Shown here: positions 50,854 to 58,443 of the stretch, piece by piece
Layout: every line of letters starts with the position of its first letter
How positions within the stretch are numbered: position 1 is the first letter of the stretch
Assembly: GCF_013266755.1 (NCBI RefSeq)
Contig: NZ_JABRWJ010000002.1
Coordinates: 744,001-808,000, forward strand
Length of the DNA: 64,000 nucleotides
Direction of reading: 5' to 3'
From: Pseudaquabacterium terrae
GTDB taxonomy: Bacteria; Pseudomonadota; Gammaproteobacteria; Burkholderiales; Burkholderiaceae_C
Notes under the pieces: generated by a model
Told to the model about the DNA's origin: nothing
The model's database searches: none
What the model saw: the letters and a program-made list of their open reading frames with translations, nothing else
Position numbers and translations under genes: made by a program

Positions 50854-51495
50854 GTGAACTGCCATGAATCGATCGCCTTGGTTTCGCTCCTCGCATTGGG
50901 CGGCGCCTGCGCAAGCCTCCCCGAAGGTGGCAATTGCCTGCGTCCGAATGAAGACGTCCCGGTCGCGAATCTGATCGGACTGTCTACTGGAGGGTCCATC
51001 GCCAGCCCCTTCGGAAGCTTCATCTACGTCAAGAAGGGCACTTCCAGCTGCGCAGTCCGATTCACTGATTGGTGTCGCGGCGGAGATCAGAGGAGTCCGT
51101 CTGCGTTCACGAATGGGTTGGAGTCCGTTTCGCAGGGGTACGTCATCTATCATCAAGCGGATGGGAGTGCCGACTTCAAGCGTAGCAATGTCACGGCATT
51201 GAGCGGAAGGGTCTCGCAAGTGCCGAGCCGTGGATTTGGGTGGCATGGCTCGGGCTCCGATGCCAACAACGTCTACATTGCGTGTGGCGATGAGAAGATT
51301 GTTTGGTTGCCCCCGCACTACCTGTCGTTCGTTACGAAGAAGCCGAAAGGCATCGGCTATGACCCCGAACTGTTACTCGCCCCGACCGCGATATCGGATC
51401 CCAAAATGATCAATTTCGGAGATCCAAGGTTGCAATGGTTCAGTCCTTCTCGAGTGGGGTGGCCGGCTCCTGTAGAAAACCTGGTACGCGAGTAG
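50854..51495 (+). CDS. Hypothetical exported protein, lower GC than neighbours
   Basis: A 213-residue protein starting with GTG 50854, preceded by GAGAGGAG. Signal-like N-terminus (SIALVSLLALGGAC) ends in a cysteine at about residue 19, a weak lipobox. The mature part has several cysteines (SSCAVRFTDWCRGG, YIACGDEK) and aromatic-rich loops. No family is recognised. Codon use includes many A/T-ending codons, and GC is by eye about 55-60 percent, well below the genes on both sides, which suggests recent acquisition. It follows the serine hydrolase by about 100 bp. Confidence 0.7.
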   Translation: MNCHESIALVSLLALGGACASLPEGGNCLRPNEDVPVANLIGLSTGGSIASPFGSFIYVKKGTSSCAVRFTDWCRGGDQRSPSAFTNGLESVSQGYVIYHQADGSADFKRSNVTALSGRVSQVPSRGFGWHGSGSDANNVYIACGDEKIVWLPPHYLSFVTKKPKGIGYDPELLLAPTAISDPKMINFGDPRLQWFSPSRVGWPAPVENLVRE

Positions 51496-51532
51496 CGTCG
51501 GGTGCCAAGCTCGGAGACCACGGCAAGTCGGC

Positions 51533-51554
51533 TGGCCGCTCGTTTTATCGGCCA
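51533..51554. terminator. Short inverted repeat between convergent operons
   Basis: TGGCCG (51533-51538) and CGGCCA (51549-51554) flank a loop containing TTTT. It lies between the stops of two converging genes and could serve both directions. The stem is only six pairs, so support is modest. Confidence 0.35.
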
Positions 51555-52043
51555 TCACTTCCCGCTCATCTGCGCCAACGCGGCTTCGAGATCCCGCTTG
51601 CGCTTCTCCAGCTCGGCCATGCGCGCCTGTTTCGCGGCGTCGGCCTTGGCATCGGGCGCGGCCACTGCCGAGCCCTTGTTCTGCAGGTCGATCTCCTGCG
51701 TCTCGCTGCGGATGCCGTCGAGCTGCCGCTTGAGCTGGTTGTAGCGCTCCTGGCTGATGCGCTTTGCCTTCAAGGCCTCGGTCAGCGACTGGTCCTGGCG
51801 CTTCAGGTCGGCCTCGACACGCGCGATGCGGTCGTTCATCGCGGCGATATCGGCGCGGCGCTTCTGCGAGGCGCTGCTCAGCTCGGTGTTCCTGGCCTGA
51901 GCGCTTTCCAGATCCTGGCGCGCGGCGGCCTTCTCCTGGTCCATGCGGCCGCCGGGGGCGTTGTCGCGCTTGGTTTCCATGTAGGTGCAGCCGGCCACCA
52001 AGGCCAGCAGCAGCGGCATCGGGCGGAAGAGGTGGGCGTTCAT
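51555..52043 (-). CDS. Coiled-coil lipoprotein (distal gene of the TagRST-like operon)
   Basis: A 162-residue protein. Signal sequence PLLLALVAGC, a perfect lipobox with Cys19. The rest is almost entirely heptad-type helix (KAAARQDLESAQARNTELSS, RIARVEADLKRQDQSLTEAL, ELEKRKRDLEAALAQMSGK). It begins inside the end of the previous gene (ATGA at 52043-52040), so both lipoproteins are made together. In the TagQRST comparison, these lipoproteins would occupy the place of TagQ, though I see no sequence identity to assert homology. Confidence 0.75.
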   Translation of the reverse strand: MNAHLFRPMPLLLALVAGCTYMETKRDNAPGGRMDQEKAAARQDLESAQARNTELSSASQKRRADIAAMNDRIARVEADLKRQDQSLTEALKAKRISQERYNQLKRQLDGIRSETQEIDLQNKGSAVAAPDAKADAAKQARMAELEKRKRDLEAALAQMSGK

Positions 52044-52783
52044 GCGCGCGAGACGGCCAGCGCCCGGTTGTATTCGCGGATGTTGCGTTCGAGCTGCGCC
52101 ACCTGGCGGTCCATCGCGGCGATCTCGTCGTCGAGGTTCTTTCGCGCCGGGCCGGTGCCCTGGAACTTGGCGGCGGCCTGCTTGTAGTCGTCGCGCGTGG
52201 TCTTGGCCTGCTTCAGCGTCTCGTTCATCGACGCGATGTTGTTCTCCTCGCGCCGGCGCGCCGCGTCGGCATCGGCCACGGTGATGCGCTTGGCGGCCAG
52301 GTCGGCCTTCATCGACGCCAGCCGTTGCTGCCCGTCGGCCAGCACCCGGCCCGACGAATCGAGGTAGGCCTGCATGTCGCGGTTGTCGGCCTTCACGTCG
52401 TCGGCGGTGGACTGGATCGCCGCGATCTCGTTGCGGTTGTGCTTGCGCAGCTTCTCTTCACGGTAGGCATCGGCCCCCACCAGCGCGCCGGCGCCGGCGG
52501 CACAGGCGATTGCGCTGTTGCGCACGTTGGTGCGGGAGCCGCCGGTGGCCTTGGCGATCAGGCCGCAGGCCGCGGCGCCGAGCGCCGCGCTGACGATCAC
52601 CGCCTCGATGACCGACTTGCGCGCGCGCTCCTCGTCTTCGCGCATGCGCTGCTCGTTGGCGGTCAGCGGTGGCCCGCCGGTCTGCTCCGCCTGCCGCGGG
52701 CTGGTCTTGCAGCCCGCGCCACCCAACGCCATCACCACCGCCAGCGCGATGCAGGACGCGCGTTGCGGCCATTGATTGGTCAT
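52040..52783 (-). CDS. Coiled-coil lipoprotein with glycine-rich segment
   Basis: A 247-residue protein. Start MTNQWPQRASC at 52783, with AAGGGGG upstream. Signal ends in LGGAGC (lipobox). A hydrophobic Gly/Ala segment follows (VIVSAALGAAACGLIA and AIACAAGAGALVGADAY, about residues 67-115), reminiscent of glycine-zipper membrane elements. Then come long amphipathic helices with Gln/Lys/Glu heptads to the C-terminus. Probably inserted in or lining the envelope. Follows the SUMF1 gene on the same strand after about 70 bp that contains a CCCCCGCGGGGG palindrome (52809-52820). Confidence 0.7.
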   Translation of the reverse strand: MTNQWPQRASCIALAVVMALGGAGCKTSPRQAEQTGGPPLTANEQRMREDEERARKSVIEAVIVSAALGAAACGLIAKATGGSRTNVRNSAIACAAGAGALVGADAYREEKLRKHNRNEIAAIQSTADDVKADNRDMQAYLDSSGRVLADGQQRLASMKADLAAKRITVADADAARRREENNIASMNETLKQAKTTRDDYKQAAAKFQGTGPARKNLDDEIAAMDRQVAQLERNIREYNRALAVSRA

Positions 52784-52854
52784 GGGACCCCCTTGGCGCT
52801 GCGCGCCGTCCCCCCGCGGGGGAGCACCCGCCTCCGGGCGGCCGTTCGTCGTGT

Positions 52855-54414
52855 TCATAGTTTGCCCAGATCGTTTGCGAGCGCCGTCTTGTCGATCGGC
52901 TTGCCGGTGCGCACGCCGAGGCTGTAGCGCACCACCAGGTCCACGAGAGGTCCATAGCCGGGCACTTTGCGTGCCTCGAACTCGCGCTTCAGGATCTCCC
53001 CCTGCGCGCTGATGCTGGCCGTCGGGAAATCTAAGCCGACCTGTTTGAGGGTGTCAATCAGGTAGTTCAGGTTCGCATCCAGCGCATCCTTGCTGGCCGC
53101 GAGGTTGCTGCGGAAGGGTGCCTTCATGTCTTCGGGCATCGGCCCGGCGATCGTGCTCTCCAGACTCTTGATCTTGCCGCGGTCCTCGATGACCTTGCGC
53201 GCGAGGTAGGCACCGACGCGCACCTCGCTCTTGGCCGAGCGGTCGCGCTGCTCGTTGCGGGCCTGGATGTTGGCCTTGATGACGCCGCCGACGCCTTCGA
53301 TGCGCGACTTCAGCGCCGGATCGTTGACGGCCTTGGCGAGTGCCTCGACTTCCTTGACCGGATCGGCCAGCGCCTGCGCCGCCGCGCCCGTGCCGCCGCC
53401 GGGCGGTGACTGCGCCAGGTTGCCCCACAGCGTGCGCACCGCGTTCAGCCGCGCCGGCGTCGGCAACGAAGCCGGCACGACCACCAGCCGAAAGCCGGTG
53501 GTCTTCTCGCGCCGCTCGCCGTTCTTGTCGACCGGCGGCGATTCGATGCGCGCCGCGGCGCGGATGTCCGCGGCCGGCGTGCGGTAGTCGCCGCCCTTGA
53601 CGGTGTAGCCGCCGGCCTGGCCGTGCAGCCGCGAATGCTTGTTGAGGCGGAACGGATCGAGCACGAATTCGCCGGCGTTGCCCAGCATGTCGTGCAGCCC
53701 GAGCGGATTGGGCTTGAGCAGCCCGATCACGTTGAGCTCGTTGTTCGACGACTCGGTGCCGGCGTACCAGACGTAGCGCTGCATGCCTTCGGCCATCGGA
53801 AACGCGGTCTGCTCGAACACCGTTTCCTGCACCGCGATGCCGCCGCGCGCAGCGAACTCCCACTCTCCTTCGGTCGGCAGCCGCACGAAGCCGGGCGTGC
53901 CTTCGTCACTGGGCATCTTCGCGGCCGCGTTCTTCGCCAGCCAGTCGGCGTAACGGCCGCTGAAGAAGACCGCCTCGGTCCAGGTCAGCGAGGTCTTCGG
54001 CAGCCGGTGGTCCTCGGTCGGCGCCTTGCAGGTGCCCGACAGCGCGTCGTACTGGGCCTGCGTCACCTCGTATTTGCCGATCAGGTAGTAGCGCTGGTTC
54101 TTGGCCTTCGGATCGGCGAAGCCGCCGGCGACGTAATCGGTGCGCGTGGCCTCGGCATAGCCGAAGCGCGCCTCGGCGTTGCCCAGCTGCACGCGGCGAT
54201 CGTCGAGCGGATCGGCGCTCGGCACGTTGACGCGGCGAAAGGCCATCGAGCCGCCGCAGGGCATCGGCAGCACGACGTCGTCGGCGGCCGCCACGGGGTT
54301 GAACTGCGTTGCCGGCCACGGCGCCTGCGCCCACGCGCTGCTGAGCCCGCCGGCCAGCATCACGGCCGCCTGCGCCCACGACCCCACCCACGACCTACTG
54401 TTCCCGAAGCTCAT
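52855..54414 (-). CDS. Periplasmic SUMF1 (formylglycine-enzyme-fold) protein, TagR-like, no catalytic cysteines
   Basis: A 519-residue protein. Signal peptide (AAVMLAGGLSSAWAQA). Residues about 45-325 are an FGE-sulfatase domain: YYLIGKYEVTQAQYDALSG, KTSLTWTEAVFFSGRYADWL, RLPTEGEWEFAARGG, NPLGLHDMLGNAGEFVLDPF, and KGGDYRTPAADIRAAARIES before TTGFRLVV. The two cysteines that oxidise sulfatases in true FGE are absent, so it is a binding module, as in TagR. A 190-residue helical C-terminal domain follows. It lies between the permease (start overlaps the permease stop by 20 bases) and the lipoprotein genes. Confidence 0.88.
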   Translation of the reverse strand: MSFGNSRSWVGSWAQAAVMLAGGLSSAWAQAPWPATQFNPVAAADDVVLPMPCGGSMAFRRVNVPSADPLDDRRVQLGNAEARFGYAEATRTDYVAGGFADPKAKNQRYYLIGKYEVTQAQYDALSGTCKAPTEDHRLPKTSLTWTEAVFFSGRYADWLAKNAAAKMPSDEGTPGFVRLPTEGEWEFAARGGIAVQETVFEQTAFPMAEGMQRYVWYAGTESSNNELNVIGLLKPNPLGLHDMLGNAGEFVLDPFRLNKHSRLHGQAGGYTVKGGDYRTPAADIRAAARIESPPVDKNGERREKTTGFRLVVVPASLPTPARLNAVRTLWGNLAQSPPGGGTGAAAQALADPVKEVEALAKAVNDPALKSRIEGVGGVIKANIQARNEQRDRSAKSEVRVGAYLARKVIEDRGKIKSLESTIAGPMPEDMKAPFRSNLAASKDALDANLNYLIDTLKQVGLDFPTASISAQGEILKREFEARKVPGYGPLVDLVVRYSLGVRTGKPIDKTALANDLGKL

Positions 54415-55633
54415 CCGCCGCCTCCACTGTCGATGCCCGCCAGCCGCCCCACAGCGCCGGCAGCAGCGACACGATGATCGCAGCCGCCGCGCCGGCGAGC
54501 ATGTCCACTGCATTCAAACGCACCGCGCTCTCGCCGGTTGCCAGCTGGGTCGCGAAATACCGGTTCACGGCCAACGCCGCGGCGCCGTACAACACCAGCG
54601 CAAGGATCGCGCCGACCAGCGCGACGACGACGGCCTGCAGCCCCGGCAGCGCGATCAACCAGCCGCGGCCATGGCCGGTGAGCTTGAGCAGCGCATGGTC
54701 GCGCCGCTTGCGCTTGAGCGTGGCCACCTGCAGGGCGACCAGCGCAATCGCCGCGCCAGCCAGCGCCGCGCTGCCGATCAGCGACAGCACGCCGCGCAGG
54801 TTGCGCTGCAGGCCGAGCGTGGCTTCGATCTCGCGGGCGCGGGTGCGCGTCGACACGCCTTCATTTTCCAGGCGCGCCGAGATCGCCGCGACCTCGCGGA
54901 TCGACGTCGCGTAGAGCCGGAAGCGCGCATGCGCCGTGCGTTGCGGCGGCGCGCCGTTGCCGGTGGGCCCGAGCGCGGGCACGAGGTAACCGTCGCGCCA
55001 GGCCTCGATCGCTTCCAGCAGCGGCGGCGGCGCCAGTGCGGCGATGCCGTCGGAGGCCGCCAGCGGCAGCACCGCGGCGAGCGTGACCTCGAGCGCAGCG
55101 GTCTCCTTCTGCCCGTCACGCTGGCGCTCCATCGGGATCGTCAGCGTGCGGCCGGGCGCGGCCGCCAGCTTGCGCGCGGCTTCGGCGCTCAGCACCAGCG
55201 ATCGGCCGCTCGGCGCGGGCAGGCCGGCGAGCAGCGGATCACCCGCCGCGGTGGCGCGCAGCTCGGGCGTGATCGGCGCCGGTGCGCCGTCGTTGATCAG
55301 CTCGACCAGCGCGGCGGCCGAGCGCACCGAGGGCATCACGAAGGCGACCTCGGGCCAGGCCCGCACGCGGGTGAACCAGGCATCGTCGAAACGCGCCTGG
55401 CCGGTGCTCTCGGGTTCGATCAGGCGCATCAGCGGGTCGCCGTCCTGGCGGGCGATCAAGGCGCCGATGACGCCGCGCTCCAGGCCCCACAGCGTCCACA
55501 GCGGCGCCAGCGTCGCGGCGAGCACGCAGGCAGCGCACAGGGCGAGCCCGCGCTCGTGCCACAGCTCGCGCCATGCCAGGCGCAGCAGGGGCGCGAAACG
55601 CAGCGCGGGCAGGGCAACCGCGGCTTCGCTCAT
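54395..55633 (-). CDS. FtsX/MacB-type ABC permease (TagS-like)
   Basis: A 412-residue permease with type-VII ABC topology. One helix at about residues 28-50 (LALCAACVLAATLAPLWTLW) is followed by a periplasmic domain of about 230 residues, then three helices: LIGSAALAGAAIALVALQVA, VVVALVGAILALVLYGAAAL, and AAAAIIVSLLPALWGGW. The loop LKRKRRDHALLKLTGHGRGW is the FtsX coupling-helix signature (R-R-x-x-A-x-L-K-x-x-G). Such systems transmit force to the periplasm rather than transport. Start overlaps the ATPase stop (ATGA). Confidence 0.88.
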   Translation of the reverse strand: MSEAAVALPALRFAPLLRLAWRELWHERGLALCAACVLAATLAPLWTLWGLERGVIGALIARQDGDPLMRLIEPESTGQARFDDAWFTRVRAWPEVAFVMPSVRSAAALVELINDGAPAPITPELRATAAGDPLLAGLPAPSGRSLVLSAEAARKLAAAPGRTLTIPMERQRDGQKETAALEVTLAAVLPLAASDGIAALAPPPLLEAIEAWRDGYLVPALGPTGNGAPPQRTAHARFRLYATSIREVAAISARLENEGVSTRTRAREIEATLGLQRNLRGVLSLIGSAALAGAAIALVALQVATLKRKRRDHALLKLTGHGRGWLIALPGLQAVVVALVGAILALVLYGAAALAVNRYFATQLATGESAVRLNAVDMLAGAAAAIIVSLLPALWGGWRASTVEAADELREQ

Positions 55634-56325
55634 GCCGGCTCCAACACCATCACGCCCTGCGCCCCGGCCGCGAGCCGCCGCATCGGCACCCGACGGCTGG
55701 CCAGCAGCGCGACATCGTGGGTGACGATGACGACTGCCGCGCCGTCCTCGCGCGCCAGCGCCAGCAGCAGATCGAGCGCCGGCCCGGCATGGTCGGCGCC
55801 GAGCGACGCGGTCGGCTCGTCGGCCAGCACCAGCGCCGGCTTGTGCGCCAGGGCCCGCGCGATGGCCACCCGCTGGCGCTGCCCGATCGACAGCTGCGCC
55901 GGCAGGCGCCGCTCCAGCCCCTGCAGCTCCAGCCGCTGCAGCAGCCGGTCGATCAGTTCATCGTCGCGCCAGCCGAGCAGGTCCTGCCCCAGCCGCACGT
56001 TCTCGAGCAGCGGCAGGCTGGGCAGCAGCCCGCCGGTCTGCAGCACGACGCCGACGTGCTGGGCGCGCAAGGCCGTGCAGCGGTCGACATCCCGCTCGCG
56101 CCACAGCGCCAGCACGTCCTCGCCCATCAACTCGAAGTGCCGCGCCACCGACGGCGGCCGCAGCAAGGCCAGCACATCCAGCAGCGTGCTCTTGCCGCAG
56201 CCCGACGGCCCGGTGATCGCCAGCACTTCGCTTCGATCGAGCTGCAGCGTGTCGACGGCCAGCGCAAACCCGCCCGCATCGCCTGCGCGGCGGTACAGCA
56301 GGCCTTCGACGCGCAATACCGGCAT
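55630..56325 (-). CDS. MacB/LolD-type ABC ATPase (TagT-like) with unusual signature and D-loop
   Basis: A 231-residue ATPase. Walker A GPSGCGKST (39-47), Q-loop Gln96 in VGVVLQTGG, Walker B LVLADEPT (165-172) and switch His203 in VTHD are intact. The signature is LSIGQ (145-149) instead of LSGGQ, and the D-loop reads SLGA (174-177) instead of SALD/NLD. It drives the adjacent FtsX-like permease. Slow ATP turnover is plausible from the changed motifs. Lies 11 bases after the VWA gene stop on the same strand. Confidence 0.9.
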   Translation of the reverse strand: MPVLRVEGLLYRRAGDAGGFALAVDTLQLDRSEVLAITGPSGCGKSTLLDVLALLRPPSVARHFELMGEDVLALWRERDVDRCTALRAQHVGVVLQTGGLLPSLPLLENVRLGQDLLGWRDDELIDRLLQRLELQGLERRLPAQLSIGQRQRVAIARALAHKPALVLADEPTASLGADHAGPALDLLLALAREDGAAVVIVTHDVALLASRRVPMRRLAAGAQGVMVLEPA

Positions 56326-56336
56326 CGCGAGCCGCC

Positions 56337-58328
56337 CTACGGCAGCGAGTCGATCGGCACCGGGAACACCTTGTCGCCATCGGCCGCGCCGGGGTTCAGC
56401 GCCACCCAGCGGTCGACGTCGTCGTGGTAGCGCTGGTACAGCACCGCCAGCCCGCGCAGGTTGTCGATCACCGCCTGGCGCTGCCCGGTGCTCATGCCGG
56501 CCCAGTCGGACAGCGGCATGCTCATCACCGGGCTCTGGTAGGGCAGGCCGTCGAGGAACTCGCTCATCAGCCCGGCCTGCTCGAGGTTGCGCGCCTTGCC
56601 CTGCGCGAGCTGCGAGGCATCGCGCCCCAGCGCCACCGCGGCGCTGCGCAGCTGCTCGAAGACGCTGGTCGGGTCGAGCTGCGTCTTGTCGTAGGCATCG
56701 GCCAGGCGGCGCACCAGCGCCTGCAGGTCGGAGAGCTGGTTCTTGGTCACCAGCACGCGCACGCCGAAGGCCGCAATCTCGCGGTTGCGCACGTCCCGGT
56801 CACAGGCCCAGGCCTCGTACATCGGCGGCGCCTTGATGCCCTGCTCGCGGCCCAGGTAGGCCAGCACCATCGCGCGGCCGACCGCATCGATGCTGGCCTG
56901 CAGCGGATCCCCCGGGGCCGGTGCAGCAGCGGGGGCGGGACCCGGCGCCGGCGCCGCGGCCTGCAGCGCCTTCTGCGGCGTCTTGACCTGCTCGACCAGC
57001 GCATTGGCCATGCGCTTCACGTCGGCCTCGAAGCGCGCCGGGTCCCCCGCCTCGACCGGGAAATACAGCGGCCCGCGCCCCGGCCAGTCGCTCAGCCGCT
57101 TGTACTGCGCCTCGGCGATCGCATGGTCGTTCTTGCCCTCGCTGGTCTTCAGGTGCATCACGTACAGCGCAACGCCCTGCGCCTGCGCCCGCGCGCGCAT
57201 CTGCGCCGTGTTCAGCTTGCTGCTGGCCAGCGGCGAATTGCCTTCGCGCGCGCTGGCATCGGTGATGAAGACGACGTAGCGGCCGCCGAAGCGCTGCCAG
57301 GCGATCTTCGACATCGCGGCATCGAGCGCGGCATACGCGTCCTCGGCATAGGCGCGCGTCGAGCTCGGCGTGGCCTTGACCTGCTGCAGCGCAGCGATGA
57401 ACTGCTCGCGCGTCGACACCTGGTTCGGATCGGCGAACACCTTGAACAGGTAGTCGACGCCTTTGGTCTTGGCCGGATCGTCCTGGAACGCGACCACGCC
57501 GAAGCGGATGCGCGTGCCGAGCTTGGCACCCTCGGCCTGGCGCAGCACCTCTTCCATCGCCGCGCGCGTGCGGTCGATGTAGGGCTGCATCGACGAGCTG
57601 GCATCGATCACGAACACGACGCCGCTGTTGAAGTTGGCGATGCCTTCGTTGCCTGCAGCGGCGGAGGCCGGTGGCGGGGCCGGTGCATTGGCCGGCGGCG
57701 GCGCATCGCGCGTGATCGAGGCCACCTTGACCAGCCGCGTGTTGTGGCCCGACTTCAGCCGCGTGCTCTGCGCTTCCAGCACCGGCAGCAGGTAGAAGCT
57801 CTTCGAGATGTCGACCACCTTGTCGGGCTCGGCGGCGATCACCGGGCTGGCCGCACCGAGCGTGCCCTTGGTGCTGATCTCCTTCAGCAGCTTGCTGGTC
57901 TCGCCGGCCGGGTCGGCCGCGTTGACATGGCCGACCAGCGATTCGCGGTCGCGGAAGAACAGCACCCGCTCGCGCGAGGTCGGCGACGCGAAGGCCAGCG
58001 TGATCATGTGGCGCCACGGCACGCTGTCGGTCTCGGCGAGCCAGCCGTCGGTCTTGCCGTCGCTGCCGGCGCCGACCAAGAGCCACGGCTTGCCGCCGGC
58101 GCTGCCGCGCTCGTAGACATGGAACAGCGTGAAAGGCGCCAGCGCCTTGGCGCCGGCCGCACCGGCCTGCGCCGCGATCGACGCGCCGGGGCGCGTCAAC
58201 ACCTTCTGGTACAGCGTCTTCTTGCCGTCGATCAGCAGCGGCTTGCGCGCCTGCGCGCGGGCAGGGGCTGACCACCACGGCGCGGTGGTGGCGAGGGCGA
58301 GCAGGGGGAGGAGGGGGCGGCGTCGCAT
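56337..58328 (-). CDS. Periplasmic PpkA-C-terminal-like VWA protein lacking a kinase domain
   Basis: A 663-residue protein with a signal peptide (PLLPLLALATTAPWWSAPAR). Residues about 28-110 contain an SH3-like segment (KKTLYQKVLTRPGAS and DGKTDGWLAETDSVPW) followed by RERVLFFRDRESLVGHV. This order resembles the periplasmic half of the type VI secretion kinase PpkA. The VWA domain spans about 235-420 with MIDAS DASSS (242-246) and FITDAS. A helical C-terminal region of 200 residues ends the protein. The kinase and membrane parts of PpkA are missing and the protein is exported on its own. It precedes the ABC genes of the TagST type. Confidence 0.85.
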   Translation of the reverse strand: MRRRPLLPLLALATTAPWWSAPARAQARKPLLIDGKKTLYQKVLTRPGASIAAQAGAAGAKALAPFTLFHVYERGSAGGKPWLLVGAGSDGKTDGWLAETDSVPWRHMITLAFASPTSRERVLFFRDRESLVGHVNAADPAGETSKLLKEISTKGTLGAASPVIAAEPDKVVDISKSFYLLPVLEAQSTRLKSGHNTRLVKVASITRDAPPPANAPAPPPASAAAGNEGIANFNSGVVFVIDASSSMQPYIDRTRAAMEEVLRQAEGAKLGTRIRFGVVAFQDDPAKTKGVDYLFKVFADPNQVSTREQFIAALQQVKATPSSTRAYAEDAYAALDAAMSKIAWQRFGGRYVVFITDASAREGNSPLASSKLNTAQMRARAQAQGVALYVMHLKTSEGKNDHAIAEAQYKRLSDWPGRGPLYFPVEAGDPARFEADVKRMANALVEQVKTPQKALQAAAPAPGPAPAAAPAPGDPLQASIDAVGRAMVLAYLGREQGIKAPPMYEAWACDRDVRNREIAAFGVRVLVTKNQLSDLQALVRRLADAYDKTQLDPTSVFEQLRSAAVALGRDASQLAQGKARNLEQAGLMSEFLDGLPYQSPVMSMPLSDWAGMSTGQRQAVIDNLRGLAVLYQRYHDDVDRWVALNPGAADGDKVFPVPIDSLP

Positions 58329-58443
58329 CGGAGGTCGAGTGTCGCGCCTGGCGGATCGCTGCGACCGTGGCCTAAGTCAACTCGTTCAAGGGGCCGGAGC
58401 CGCCAACGCCCGACTCAATCGGCCAGCGCAGCCAACGCCCGCT

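Noticed and set aside
52809-52820. CCCCCGCGGGGG palindrome as an operator or attachment site
   Set aside because: A 12-base pure G/C palindrome is expected by chance in DNA this GC-rich, and there is no supporting context.
52855-54414. Annotating the SUMF1 protein as an active formylglycine-generating enzyme
   Set aside because: The catalytic cysteine pair is missing and no sulfatase gene is nearby.
54179-56836. Long plus-strand open frame across the SUMF1/ABC operon
   Set aside because: Arg/Gln-rich shadow of the minus-strand genes without recognisable domains.
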